Below are positions 1-6,314 of a stretch of 8,753 nucleotides of DNA, one piece after another. Source of the stretch: Lichenicola sp964249735 (GTDB taxonomy: Bacteria; Pseudomonadota; Alphaproteobacteria; Acetobacterales; Acetobacteraceae); assembly GCA_964249735.1 (NCBI GenBank), contig CAXUDP010000133.1:1-8753 (forward strand), given 5' to 3'. The position numbers and the translations under genes are program-made. Positions within the stretch are counted from its first letter, which is position 1, and every line of letters begins with the position of its first letter. The notes beneath the pieces were generated by a model that worked only from the letters and a program-made list of their open reading frames with translations, was not told where the DNA came from and searched no databases.

Positions 1-304
1 GTCAGGAACAAGAAGCGCCATGTCCCAGCAACGCCTCAGATGGGGTTTTGTCCCGATCTCTAACGCGTGCGTAGCCGCAGGAGGTCATTCTGTTCCGACG
101 GGTCTGGATCTCGGAACGAGACCGTTCCAGAATGTCAGGTTCAACCCTGATGGCACAAAGGAAGTGTTCCATGCTGGGATGCCTCTAGATTATACCTTAA
201 CGGGGCTACACCGCTTGATCAGAGTCCGGATCTGCAGGTCACCAATCCGCGTCCGTGTCTGGCCGCTTATTCCGAAGCGTGAACGACCGTCGTGCTTCCC
301 ATCG
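1..304. other. Left-edge stretch without an assignable gene
   Basis: No gene can be named here. It lies beyond the stop codon of the aldo/keto reductase on the minus strand. A plus-strand frame is open from ATG 20 and its first 70 or so codons read like ordinary protein (for example RFNPDGTKEVFHAGMPLDYT, roughly 137-196). It has no convincing ribosome binding site, uses mixed codons unlike the strong G/C third positions further right, and then continues as antisense of the reductase. It could be a remnant of an older gene. The stretch looks less GC-rich than the region after 1700. It also contains the nested inverted repeat at 87-133, listed separately. Confidence 0.4.
87..133. repeat. Nested inverted repeat with competing stems
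   Basis: GTTCCGA (92-98) and TCGGAAC (111-117) form a perfect 7-base inverted repeat with a 12-base loop. The right arm overlaps GGAAC (113-117), which can instead pair with GTTCC (124-128) across 6 bases. An outer pair, ATTCTG (87-92) and CAGAAT (128-133), encloses both. The arrangement allows mutually exclusive hairpins. No T-run follows on either strand, so a simple intrinsic terminator is not supported. It might be an end of a decayed mobile element, a protein-binding site or chance. Confidence 0.4.
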
Positions 305-1387
305 TCACTCGCCCCAACCGACGACGTCATGTCCACCGAAGACCATGCGTCGGATGGCCGGAGCCGCCAGACTGGAGCTGAACCCTCCAGCCGGCATGCT
401 TGCCTCATTGAGACGCGTCATCTGGTCGTCACTCAGCCGGAGGTTGGTCGCAGCGATGTTGCTTTCGAGTTGCGACACCTTGCTCGCGCCGATCAAAGTC
501 GATGCAACTCCGCTGCGCGCCAGAGTCCAGGCAAGCGCCACCTGCGCCGTCGGGCGATCAAGCTCTGCGGAAACTGCATTCAACACGTCGAGAATAGCCC
601 AGTTACGATCGGTGAACTTACTGTTGCCGAAAGGATTGGCGCCGCTCAACCGACCGATGTCTGCCGTGTTCCCACGCTGGTATTTGCCGGACAGAAATCC
701 CCCCGCCAGGGGGCTCCACGGCATTACGCCCATGCCGCCTTCTCGCGCTGCCGGGAAGTGCTCGCTTTCCACGTCGCGTGCGACCAGCGAGTACTCGAGC
801 TGCATGGCGATCGGGCCGTGTATGCGTCGCTCTGCCGCAAGCGTCGCGGCCTTCATCGCTAGCCAGGCCGGCATGTCGGACAACCCGTAGTAGCGAATCT
901 TGCCGGCGCGCACGAGATCGCCCAGCGTTTGGACGATTTCCTCGATGGGCGTGACGCCGTCCCAGATATGCATCCAGTACAGGTCGATGTAGTCGGTGCG
1001 CAGCCGCTTGAGGGAAGCATCGAGCGCGCGGTGAATGTTCTTGGCCCCGGTCCCGCCTGCGTTGGGATTACCCTTTCCCGCCTGAGTCGCCGTCAGCCGG
1101 CTTGCCGAGCCGTTGAAGGCGAACTTGGTGGCCAGAACTATCTCGTCCCGTACGCCACCATCAGTGATGAACTTGCCAACCAAGCTTTCGCTCTCGCCGC
1201 CGGCGTAGATGTCGGCCGTGTCGATGAAGTTGCCGCCGGCACCATAATAGGCATTGAAGATCGCTCGTGACGTCGCCTCGTCCGCATTCCATTCACCGGG
1301 ACCAAAGGTCATGGTTCCCAGGGCGAGCGGGCTGACGACGAGGCCGGAGCGGCCGAGCGTACGGAAGTTGCTGAGGGACATGGACAT
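305..1387 (-). CDS. Aldo/keto reductase, NADP-dependent oxidoreductase type
   Basis: This encodes a 360-residue cytosolic oxidoreductase of the aldo/keto reductase superfamily, which reduces aldehydes or ketones with NADPH on a TIM barrel. The catalytic tetrad is visible: Asp56 and Tyr61 in FIDTADIYAGGESE, Lys88 in VLATKFAF, and His140 in DYIDLYWMH. The C-terminal nucleotide-binding stretch TLIGASKVSQLESNI (298-311) is also present. Length and motif order match full-length family members, so the gene looks intact. ATG 1387 was chosen because it is the first in-frame ATG. A second in-frame ATG lies two codons later, and the upstream GAAG is only a weak ribosome binding site. The substrate cannot be inferred. 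It is divergent from a truncated TetR-type regulator 75 bases away, a common arrangement in which the repressor controls the reductase. Two palindromes in that spacer support such control. Confidence 0.93.
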   Translation of the reverse strand: MSMSLSNFRTLGRSGLVVSPLALGTMTFGPGEWNADEATSRAIFNAYYGAGGNFIDTADIYAGGESESLVGKFITDGGVRDEIVLATKFAFNGSASRLTATQAGKGNPNAGGTGAKNIHRALDASLKRLRTDYIDLYWMHIWDGVTPIEEIVQTLGDLVRAGKIRYYGLSDMPAWLAMKAATLAAERRIHGPIAMQLEYSLVARDVESEHFPAAREGGMGVMPWSPLAGGFLSGKYQRGNTADIGRLSGANPFGNSKFTDRNWAILDVLNAVSAELDRPTAQVALAWTLARSGVASTLIGASKVSQLESNIAATNLRLSDDQMTRLNEASMPAGGFSSSLAAPAIRRMVFGGHDVVGWGE

Positions 1388-1395
1388 ACCATCTT

Positions 1396-1411
1396 CATAG
1401 CGATCACTATG
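1396..1411. promoter_or_regulatory. Candidate operator palindrome upstream of the aldo/keto reductase
   Basis: CATAG (1396-1400) and CTATG (1407-1411) form an inverted repeat around a centre that contains GATC, giving a nearly perfect 16-base palindrome. It ends 8 bases upstream of the reductase start, where a TetR-type repressor could block transcription or early elongation. The size suits a TetR-family operator, but the binding protein is inferred only from the adjacent truncated regulator gene. CACTATGGA at 1405-1413 recurs at 1459-1467 within the second palindrome. Confidence 0.4.
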
Positions 1412-1454
1412 GATGTATGCTGTGGTGCGTGGCAGCCGTCAACTTCTTTCAAGG

Positions 1455-1470
1455 TGTTCACTATGGAACA
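1455..1470. promoter_or_regulatory. Second candidate operator over the regulator start codon
   Basis: TGTTC (1455-1459) and GAACA (1466-1470) are perfect 5-base arms around the 6-base centre ACTATG, which includes the ATG of the truncated TetR-type gene. Arm length and spacing match the palindrome at 1396-1411, and the two share CACTATGGA. This geometry would suit autoregulation of the divergent repressor. Functional assignment is inference. Confidence 0.33.
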
Positions 1471-1609
1471 TGCCGAAGTCGGCCTCGCATCGCCCCACAA
1501 GCCCGGTCGCAGGACAGGACGCACCTTGTCGTTCGACCGCGATGTCGCGCTGGAGCAGGCCATGCTGGTGTTTTGGGAACACGGCTACGAGACGACGTCG
1601 GCCGCGTAG
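1463..1609 (+). pseudogene. Truncated TetR/AcrR-type repressor (N-terminal helix-turn-helix only)
   Basis: The 48-codon frame ends at TAG 1607-1609. Residues around GRTLSFDRDVALEQAMLVFW, followed by EHGYETTSAA, match the opening of TetR-family DNA-binding domains, where a full protein is about 190-200 residues. Everything after the start of the helix-turn-helix is missing: the recognition helix and the ligand-binding domain are not found in any frame downstream to 1700. ATG 1463 places the start just before the conserved region. ATG 1409 in the same frame would add 18 residues that do not look like the family. The divergent neighbour is the aldo/keto reductase it presumably once controlled. 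A protein this short should not bind DNA, so the reductase may be derepressed or controlled by a related repressor elsewhere. Confidence 0.72.
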
Positions 1610-1698
1610 ACGCGCCATCTTGGTGGAAGCCAGCATGGTGAGTCAGATCAGTCTCGTGTCGGGGAAGAGCTTTCGACTTGGAATGGTCAGATTAGGCT

Positions 1699-1884
1699 CT
1701 AGCCGACGACGCAGAACTCGTTGCGATCCTGGGTGCCATTGGCGTCGGCAAGGGCCCGGAGCTGGCTGCGGACGTCGGAGAACCGGGGTTGGCCGTGGAT
1801 CGTGGTCCATGTGGGTGATGCGGCGGTCGGGGCGACCGGCAGAAGCAGGGCCAGCGCGAGGAACGGGCGCAACGCGGTGGTCAC
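1699..1884 (-). CDS. Small exported protein of unknown function
   Basis: A 61-residue protein I do not recognise. Its N-terminus is a typical Sec signal peptide: a basic start (TTALRP), a hydrophobic core (FLALALLLP), then VAPTAAS with likely cleavage near Ala-Ala-Ser. The mature part would be only about 38 residues and has one Cys close to the C-terminus (NEFCVVG). There is no lipobox and no further membrane segment. The start is GTG at 1882-1884, preceded by AGGAG (plus-strand CTCCT, 1892-1896) with 7-base spacing, which is good evidence for translation. It lies downstream of the ccdB remnant on the same strand. The abrupt end in a hydrophobic VVG, next to degraded genes, suggests the 3' part of a longer secreted protein may have been lost, but I cannot show this. 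Confidence 0.5.
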   Translation of the reverse strand: MTTALRPFLALALLLPVAPTAASPTWTTIHGQPRFSDVRSQLRALADANGTQDRNEFCVVG

Positions 1885-1891
1885 GACGCGG

Positions 1892-1896
1892 CTCCT
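1892..1896 (-). promoter_or_regulatory. Ribosome binding site fixing the GTG start of the small exported protein
   Basis: Plus-strand CTCCT reads AGGAG on the coding strand, 7 bases upstream of GTG 1884. It is the main reason to accept a non-ATG start here. Confidence 0.55.
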
Positions 1897-2002
1897 GGAC
1901 GCTCGCGGCTGATGTCGACGCCGTGGAGCGTGCCAGGGTGGACGTGCTCGCGGCGGCGTCCTCGTGCAGGGTGTTGGCGTGATGGCTGCGGCATGCGCGG
2001 CC

Positions 2003-2303
2003 TCAGAAGCCCACGAGCAGCAGGTCGAGCGCGCGGGTGATGCTGTCGTGCTGGGCGTCGAGCGAGATGACGGGTCGCTTCAGCTCGCGTCCGGACACGG
2101 CGGCGAGCCTGGGTGACCAGGACGTGTCGGTGTCCCTCGATCTCGAACACCGGGTTCAGCTCGCTGATCGGTTGCAGCGCCGTTTCCTCGGGCAGGAGCG
2201 GCACCACGACCCGGGTGCCGAGATGCGGCAGCAGTTCGGCCTGGACGTCGACCACGTAGCCTTCGCCTCAGCCCGGCATCGGGTGGACGTCGAGACGCGC
2301 CAT
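2003..2303 (-). pseudogene. ccdB: CcdB-type gyrase toxin, inactivated by a stop codon and a frameshift
   Basis: CcdB proteins are about 100-residue toxins that trap DNA gyrase. The reading begins MARLDVHPMPG, overlapping the ccdA stop codon (ATGA). It then hits TGA at 2268-2270 (codon 12). The same frame resumes with GEGYVVDVQAELLPHLGTRV and VVPLLPEETA, then LNPVFEIEGHRHVLVTQ. After VTQ (near 2108-2112) the frame must shift for the family to continue as LAAVSGRELKRPVISLDAQ and TRALDLLLVGF, ending at TGA 2003-2005. Homologues usually have one residue between VTQ and LAAV, so a 2-base deletion is the likeliest event. The C-terminal helix, which in studied CcdB carries toxicity residues, is intact in sequence but not reachable. 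A GTG at 2255 could restart translation but would not cross the frameshift. An active toxin is very unlikely unless both lesions are sequencing errors. Confidence 0.85.
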
Positions 2304-2542
2304 CAGAATTGCCGGTAGGCGGCAAGCGGCAGGTCGTTCCGGGCGACGTGCTCGTTCCAGGCCTGCATGGCCTCCCGGTTCTCGGACAGCCAGCGCTGCC
2401 GGCGCGCTGCGGCCACCTCGGCGGCCAGGCCGCGCTCGCAGGCCTGGGACAGGTTGATCCCGAGCGCGCGGGCGTCGCGCAGCAGGGTCTCGGGCAGGGT
2501 GACGTTGGTCGCCCGTCTTGGTGCGGCACTGGTGTTCGGCAC
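2303..2542 (-). CDS. ccdA: CcdA-type antitoxin
   Basis: A 79-residue protein of the CcdA family, which binds and neutralises the CcdB gyrase toxin and represses its own operon. The N-terminal part (NVTLPETLLRDARALGINLS) has the ribbon-helix-helix pattern used for dimerisation and operator binding. The C-terminal part (WLSENREAMQAWNEHVARND, then LPLAAYRQF) is the toxin-binding tail typical of chromosomal CcdA. The start is GTG at 2540-2542 with GGAGG (plus-strand CCTCC, 2548-2552) 5 bases upstream. Its stop overlaps the ATG of the ccdB remnant, the normal operon arrangement. The antitoxin is complete while its toxin is broken, so here it may act only against CcdB from elsewhere or as a leftover. 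It follows the formaldehyde genes on the same strand after a 108-base space. Confidence 0.88.
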   Translation of the reverse strand: MPNTSAAPRRATNVTLPETLLRDARALGINLSQACERGLAAEVAAARRQRWLSENREAMQAWNEHVARNDLPLAAYRQF

Positions 2543-2547
2543 GAGGA

Positions 2548-2552
2548 CCTCC
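2548..2552 (-). promoter_or_regulatory. Ribosome binding site for ccdA
   Basis: Plus-strand CCTCC reads GGAGG on the coding strand, 5 bases before GTG 2542, and decides the non-ATG start. Short palindromes TGCGCA (2585-2590) and GCATGC (2588-2593) lie just upstream, where CcdA autoregulation would be expected, but no convincing -35/-10 pair is visible. Confidence 0.5.
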
Positions 2553-2650
2553 GGGACTGGCGCAGAGTTTGTGCGTGTAGGATATGCGCATGCAAGATGC
2601 GACGCGCTGCATGTCGCCGGGGTTGTCCCGGGACGGCCCGGACGGCCTTC

Positions 2651-3514
2651 CTAGCTTGCGTCGAGGATCCGCGCGTGGTGTGCGACGTGGTCGGCGATCA
2701 CGGTCTGGATGAACCAGTAGGAGTGGTCGTAGCCGGGGTGGCGGCGGAGCGTCAGGGGCTGGGCGGCGGTCGTGGCGGCGTCGGCGAGGGCGTCGGGGCG
2801 GAGCTGGTCGGCCAGGAACTGGTCGTCCGTGCCCTGGTCGAGCAGGATCGTGGTCGGGTGGGTGTGGCCGGCGCGGAGGAGCAGGGTGGCGTCGTAGGGA
2901 GCCCAGGCGGACCGGTCGGGGCCAAGGTAGCGGGTGAAGGCCTTGTGGCCCCAGGGGACGGCCGTGGGGTTGCAGATCGGGGCGAGGGCGGAAACGGAGT
3001 GCCAGCGTGAAGGGTCGCGCAGGGCCAGGGTGAGGGCGCCGTGGCCGCCCATGGAGTGGCCGGTGATGGCGCGTCGGTCGGGACGGATGGGGAAGCGGGT
3101 CTCGACCAGGGCGGGGAGCTCGTGCGCGACGAAGCTGGCCATGCGGTAGTGGGTGGACCAGGGGGATTGGGTGGCGTCGAGGGTGAAGCCGGCGCCGGTG
3201 CCGAAGTCCCAGTCGGTGTCCTCGCCGGGGATGTCGGCGCCGCGCGGGCTGGTGTCGGGGAAGACCATCGCCAGGCGGTGCTCGGCGGCGAAGCGGAGGA
3301 CGCCGGACTTGGTGGCGAAGGTGGTCTCGTCGCAGGTCAGGCCGGCGAGGGCGTAGAGGGCGGGGAAGAGGGTGGCGTCGGTGGGTGGGGCGTCGCGCTC
3401 GGGAATGAAGACGGCGTAGCGGGTGTCGAGGCCGCCCAGCGCGTCGGAGCGGTGGCCGTAGATGCCGAAGGTGCCGCCGTGGCAGCGCTGCTCGGAGTGG
3501 GTTCGAATCTGCAT
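2651..3514 (-). CDS. fghA: S-formylglutathione hydrolase
   Basis: A 287-residue cytosolic serine esterase of the esterase D family. It hydrolyses S-formylglutathione to formate and glutathione, the second step of glutathione-dependent formaldehyde oxidation. The family signatures are clear: YALAGLTCDETTF (54-66), the nucleophile elbow GHSMGG with Ser154, the acid in DQGTDDQFL (probably Asp231), and His264 in HPGYDHSYWF. Length is normal for the family. The start ATG (3512-3514) overlaps the stop of the upstream dehydrogenase as TGATG, and there is no strong ribosome binding site of its own, so translation is probably coupled. The frame stays open far upstream, but that part is only a shadow of the dehydrogenase. 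Equivalent names in other bacteria are frmB and yeiG. Confidence 0.96.
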   Translation of the reverse strand: MQIRTHSEQRCHGGTFGIYGHRSDALGGLDTRYAVFIPERDAPPTDATLFPALYALAGLTCDETTFATKSGVLRFAAEHRLAMVFPDTSPRGADIPGEDTDWDFGTGAGFTLDATQSPWSTHYRMASFVAHELPALVETRFPIRPDRRAITGHSMGGHGALTLALRDPSRWHSVSALAPICNPTAVPWGHKAFTRYLGPDRSAWAPYDATLLLRAGHTHPTTILLDQGTDDQFLADQLRPDALADAATTAAQPLTLRRHPGYDHSYWFIQTVIADHVAHHARILDAS

Positions 3515-4629
3515 CAGTAGAGCACCACGGTGCGGATGCTCTCGCCCCGGGTCATCAGGTCGAAGCCCTCGTTGATGCGATCGAGCGGCAGGCGGTGGGT
3601 GATCAGCGGGTCGATGCTGATCTTCTTGTCCATGTACCAGTCGATGATCTTCGGCACGTCGGTGCGGCCGCGGGCGCCGCCGAACGCGGAGCCGATCCAG
3701 CGGCGGCCGGTGACGAGCTGGAACGGACGGGTCGAGATCTCCTGGCCGGAGGCGGCGACGCCGATGATGGTGGAGACGCCCCAGCCGCGATGGGCGCATT
3801 CCAGCGCCTGTCGCATCAGGGTGGTGTTGCCGACGCACTCGAAGGAATAGTCGGCGCCGCCGCCGGTGAGCTCGACCAGGTGGCCGACCAGGTCGCCGTT
3901 CTCGCCGAGGTCCTTCGGGTTGACGAAGTGGGTCATGCCGAATTCGCGCGCCATCGCCTCGCGGGCGGGATTGAGGTCGACGCCGACGATCTGGGCAGCG
4001 CCGACCATGCGCGCGCCCTGGATCACGTTGAGGCCGATGCCGCCGAGGCCGAACACCACCACCGAGGCGCCGTACTCCACCTTGGCGGTGAACAGCACGG
4101 CGCCGATGCCGGTGGTGACGCCGCAGCCGACGTAGCAGATGGTGTCGAACGGGGCGTCGTCCCGGACCTTGGCGAGCGCGATCTCGGGCAGCACCGTGTA
4201 GTTGGCGAAGGTCGAGCAGCCCATGTAGTGCAGGATCGGCTGGCCCTTGCAGGAGAAGCGCGTGGTGCCGTCGGGCATCAGGCCGCGGCCCTGGGTGGTG
4301 CGGATGGAGGTGCACAGGTTGGTCTTGCGGGACAGGCAGGAGCGGCACTGGCGGCATTCGGGGGTGTAGAGCGGGATCACGTGGTCGCCGGGCTTCAGGC
4401 CGGTGACGCCGGGGCCGACCTCGGCGACGATGCCGGCGCCCTCGTGGCCGAGGATGGCGGGGAACAGGCCTTCGGGGTCGGCGCCGGACAGGGTGTACTT
4501 GTCGGTGTGGCACAGGCCGGTGGCCTTGATCTCGACCAGCACCTCGCCGGCGCGTGGGCCCTCGAGCTGCACCGTCTCAATTTCCAGGGGCCTGCCGGCC
4601 TCGAAGGCGACCGCCGCGCGAACGTCCAT
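3514..4629 (-). CDS. frmA: S-(hydroxymethyl)glutathione dehydrogenase / class III alcohol dehydrogenase
   Basis: A 371-residue zinc- and NAD-dependent medium-chain dehydrogenase. It oxidises S-hydroxymethylglutathione, formed spontaneously from formaldehyde and glutathione, to S-formylglutathione. Catalytic zinc ligands are Cys40 (GLCHTD), His62 (GHEG) and Cys169 (VGCGVTTG). Structural zinc ligands are Cys92, Cys95, Cys98 and Cys106. The NAD fold shows GLGGIG (194-199) and Asp218, which favours NAD over NADP. Arg115 in TTQGRGLMPDG matches the glutathione-binding Arg typical of class III. ATG 4629 is the standard family start, but only 8 bases upstream are known before a gap, so promoter and ribosome binding site are missing. 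It is co-transcribed with the downstream hydrolase gene, whose start overlaps its stop. The usual name in alphaproteobacteria is adhC, adhI or flhA. Confidence 0.97.
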   Translation of the reverse strand: MDVRAAVAFEAGRPLEIETVQLEGPRAGEVLVEIKATGLCHTDKYTLSGADPEGLFPAILGHEGAGIVAEVGPGVTGLKPGDHVIPLYTPECRQCRSCLSRKTNLCTSIRTTQGRGLMPDGTTRFSCKGQPILHYMGCSTFANYTVLPEIALAKVRDDAPFDTICYVGCGVTTGIGAVLFTAKVEYGASVVVFGLGGIGLNVIQGARMVGAAQIVGVDLNPAREAMAREFGMTHFVNPKDLGENGDLVGHLVELTGGGADYSFECVGNTTLMRQALECAHRGWGVSTIIGVAASGQEISTRPFQLVTGRRWIGSAFGGARGRTDVPKIIDWYMDKKISIDPLITHRLPLDRINEGFDLMTRGESIRTVVLY

Positions 4630-4637
4630 GATCCGGT

Positions 4638-4737
4638 NNNNNNNNNNNNNNNNNNNNNNNNNNNNNNNNNNNNNNNNNNNNNNNNNNNNNNNNNNNNNNN
4701 NNNNNNNNNNNNNNNNNNNNNNNNNNNNNNNNNNNNN
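4638..4737. other. Assembly gap 1 (100 N)
   Basis: Exactly 100 N, the usual placeholder for a scaffold join of unknown length. It falls between two divergently transcribed genes, so the promoters of both the formaldehyde operon and the symporter are probably lost in it. The distance between these genes, and whether anything lies between them, is unknown. Confidence 0.97.
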
Positions 4738-4790
4738 GCCGCCTGTCCCCGCGTCGGCTGCGGGGCGGCCGCTCCGGAGAACACGACGCG

Positions 4791-6035
4791 ATGATGGCGC
4801 ACCCGGCGCGGTGGATCTTGGTGGCGATGGGGTGCGGTGTCGTGGGCGGGATCGTGCTGCACGATGCGGCGTCGGGGGCGGTGCTGCAGGCGGTCACGGC
4901 GGCGGCGGGAACGGTGGCGGAGCTGTTCCTGCGGCTGGTGCGGATGATCGTGGCGCCGCTGGTGCTGGCGACGCTGGCGGGCGGCATCGCCGGGATGCGC
5001 GGGCAGGGCGGGACCCCGCGGGCAGCCCTGCTGGCGATGGGGTGGTTCGTGGCGGCGTCGCTCGTGTCGCTGGGGCTGGGACTGCTGGCGGCAAACCTGC
5101 TGCATCCGGGGACAGGGTTGTCGCTGAAGCTGCCGCACGGGGGGTCGGGGATCGGGGGCGGGTTCGACGCGCGTGGCTTCGTGGCGGGGCTGGTGCCGGC
5201 GAGCGTGGTCGATGCGATGGCGCGCAACGACGTGGTGCAGATCGTGGTGTTCGCGGCCTTGTTCGGGACGGCGGTGTCGGGGTTGCCGGAGGCGGCGTCG
5301 GCGCGGCTGCGGACCGCCCTGTCGGACCTGGCCGAGGCGATGCTGCGGCTGACCGCCCTCGTGATGCGGCTGGCGCCGTTGGCGGTGTTCGCGAGCCTGC
5401 TCGGGAGCTTCGGGCGCGGCGGGATGGCGATGGCAGCCGGGTATGCGCGGCTGGTGGGCGGGTTCTACGCGGCGATGCTGGTGCTCTGGCTGCTGCTGGT
5501 GGGGGCGGGGTTCGCGGTGCTCCGGCGGCGGGTGTGGGTGCTGCTGCGCATGATGGCGCCGCCGCTGCTGCTGGCGTTCGCGACCGCGAGCAGCGAGGCG
5601 GCGTTTCCGCAGGTCGTGGCGGTGCTGGAACGGTTCGGGGTGGCGCCGCGGCTGGTCGGGCTGGTGCTGCCGCTGGGATACGCGTTCAACCTGGACGGCT
5701 CCATGCTGTTCCAGGCGTTCGCGGCGCTGTTCATCGCGCAGGCGTACGGGATCCGGCTGGGGGCGGGGCAGCAGGTCGGGATGCTGCTGGTGCTGATGGC
5801 GACGTCCAAAGGCACTGCGGGGGTGCCGCGGGCGGCGGTGGTGGCGCTGGCGGCGGTGCTGCCGGCGTTCGGGCTGCCGGAGGGCGGGCTGCTGCTGGTC
5901 CTGGGGATCGACCACGTCCTGGACATGGGGCGCACGGCGACCAGCGTGCTGGGCAACGCGGTGGCGGCCGCGGTGGTGGGGCGGGTGGTGGCGCGGGGGG
6001 CGGACCGGGCTGCGGGAACCGGGCAGGTGGCGTGA
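4791..6035 (+). CDS. Dicarboxylate/amino acid:cation symporter (DAACS/SDF family)
   Basis: A 414-residue inner-membrane secondary transporter of the glutamate/C4-dicarboxylate family. It shows the expected hydrophobic segments and two re-entrant hairpin motifs. SSEAAFP (267-273) stands where relatives have the Ser-rich tip. NLDGSML (300-306) replaces NMDGT, SKGTAGVP (339-346) is hairpin 2, and DMGRTATSVLGN (378-389) is the last binding helix, with Asp374, Asp378 and Arg381 kept. By alignment from memory to GltPh, Asn401 becomes Ser385 and Asp405 becomes Asn389, so ion coupling may differ. The substrate is probably an acidic amino acid or dicarboxylate, but it is not determined. The start is ATG 4791, with GGAGA at 4776-4780 10 bases upstream. 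ATG 4794 is an equally possible start one codon on. It is divergent from the formaldehyde operon across gap 1 and convergent with the glycosyltransferase. Confidence 0.93.
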   Translation: MMAHPARWILVAMGCGVVGGIVLHDAASGAVLQAVTAAAGTVAELFLRLVRMIVAPLVLATLAGGIAGMRGQGGTPRAALLAMGWFVAASLVSLGLGLLAANLLHPGTGLSLKLPHGGSGIGGGFDARGFVAGLVPASVVDAMARNDVVQIVVFAALFGTAVSGLPEAASARLRTALSDLAEAMLRLTALVMRLAPLAVFASLLGSFGRGGMAMAAGYARLVGGFYAAMLVLWLLLVGAGFAVLRRRVWVLLRMMAPPLLLAFATASSEAAFPQVVAVLERFGVAPRLVGLVLPLGYAFNLDGSMLFQAFAALFIAQAYGIRLGAGQQVGMLLVLMATSKGTAGVPRAAVVALAAVLPAFGLPEGGLLLVLGIDHVLDMGRTATSVLGNAVAAAVVGRVVARGADRAAGTGQVA

Positions 6036-6101
6036 CGATGCTTCCCGTCGGCCTGTCGGAGGACTTCGACCCGGGGGCCCGGATGACGACCGGCAGAGCT
6101 G

Positions 6102-6121
6102 CCCGGTCCTCGTCGACCGGG
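6102..6121. terminator. Hairpin between convergent genes, weak terminator candidate
   Basis: CCCGGTC (6102-6108) and GACCGGG (6115-6121) form a perfect 7-base stem with a 6-base loop. It lies in the 279-base space between the end of the symporter (6035) and the end of the glycosyltransferase on the other strand (6315), where a two-way terminator would be useful. No T-run follows on either side, and such stems arise by chance in GC-rich DNA. The rest of 6036-6314 shows no gene I can support. Confidence 0.27.
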
Positions 6122-6314
6122 ACGGCGGACAGGATCCGGGGCGTCTACGGCATCAGGATCGCGACGGGTCGCTGGTCGACTGGGGCTTCGCGATCCGTCA
6201 GGCTGTTGCCGGATGTTCCCGGATTGCGCGGCTCGGCTGCCGCTGGCCTGGGTCTTCCTGCAGTGTCCGCCCTCGGCGCCGATCCGACGCTGCGTCCGGG
6301 TCGGGCGCCGTTCC

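Noticed and set aside
20..862. A 280-codon open frame on the plus strand
   Set aside because: From about 305 it is antisense to an aldo/keto reductase with all catalytic residues. The translation there is Arg- and Ser-rich and matches no domain. Only the first part before 250 is kept as an observation.
2600..2650. GC-rich repeats after the hydrolase stop as an intrinsic terminator
   Set aside because: CCGGG and CCCGG can pair across a short loop, but no T-run follows, and such stems are common in DNA this GC-rich.
3515..4513. Long upstream extension of the S-formylglutathione hydrolase frame
   Set aside because: It is the out-of-frame shadow of the class III dehydrogenase (His-, Arg- and Pro-rich). 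The family start ATG at 3512-3514 overlaps the dehydrogenase stop as expected.
3595..4794. A 399-codon plus-strand frame crossing gap 1
   Set aside because: It is antisense to the dehydrogenase, full of Gly, Ala and Asp from GC-rich shadow coding, and runs through the N.
4395..5915. A 506-codon minus-strand frame across the symporter and gap 1
   Set aside because: Its translation is a low-complexity run of Gln, His, Arg and Pro, opposite a well-supported transporter gene.
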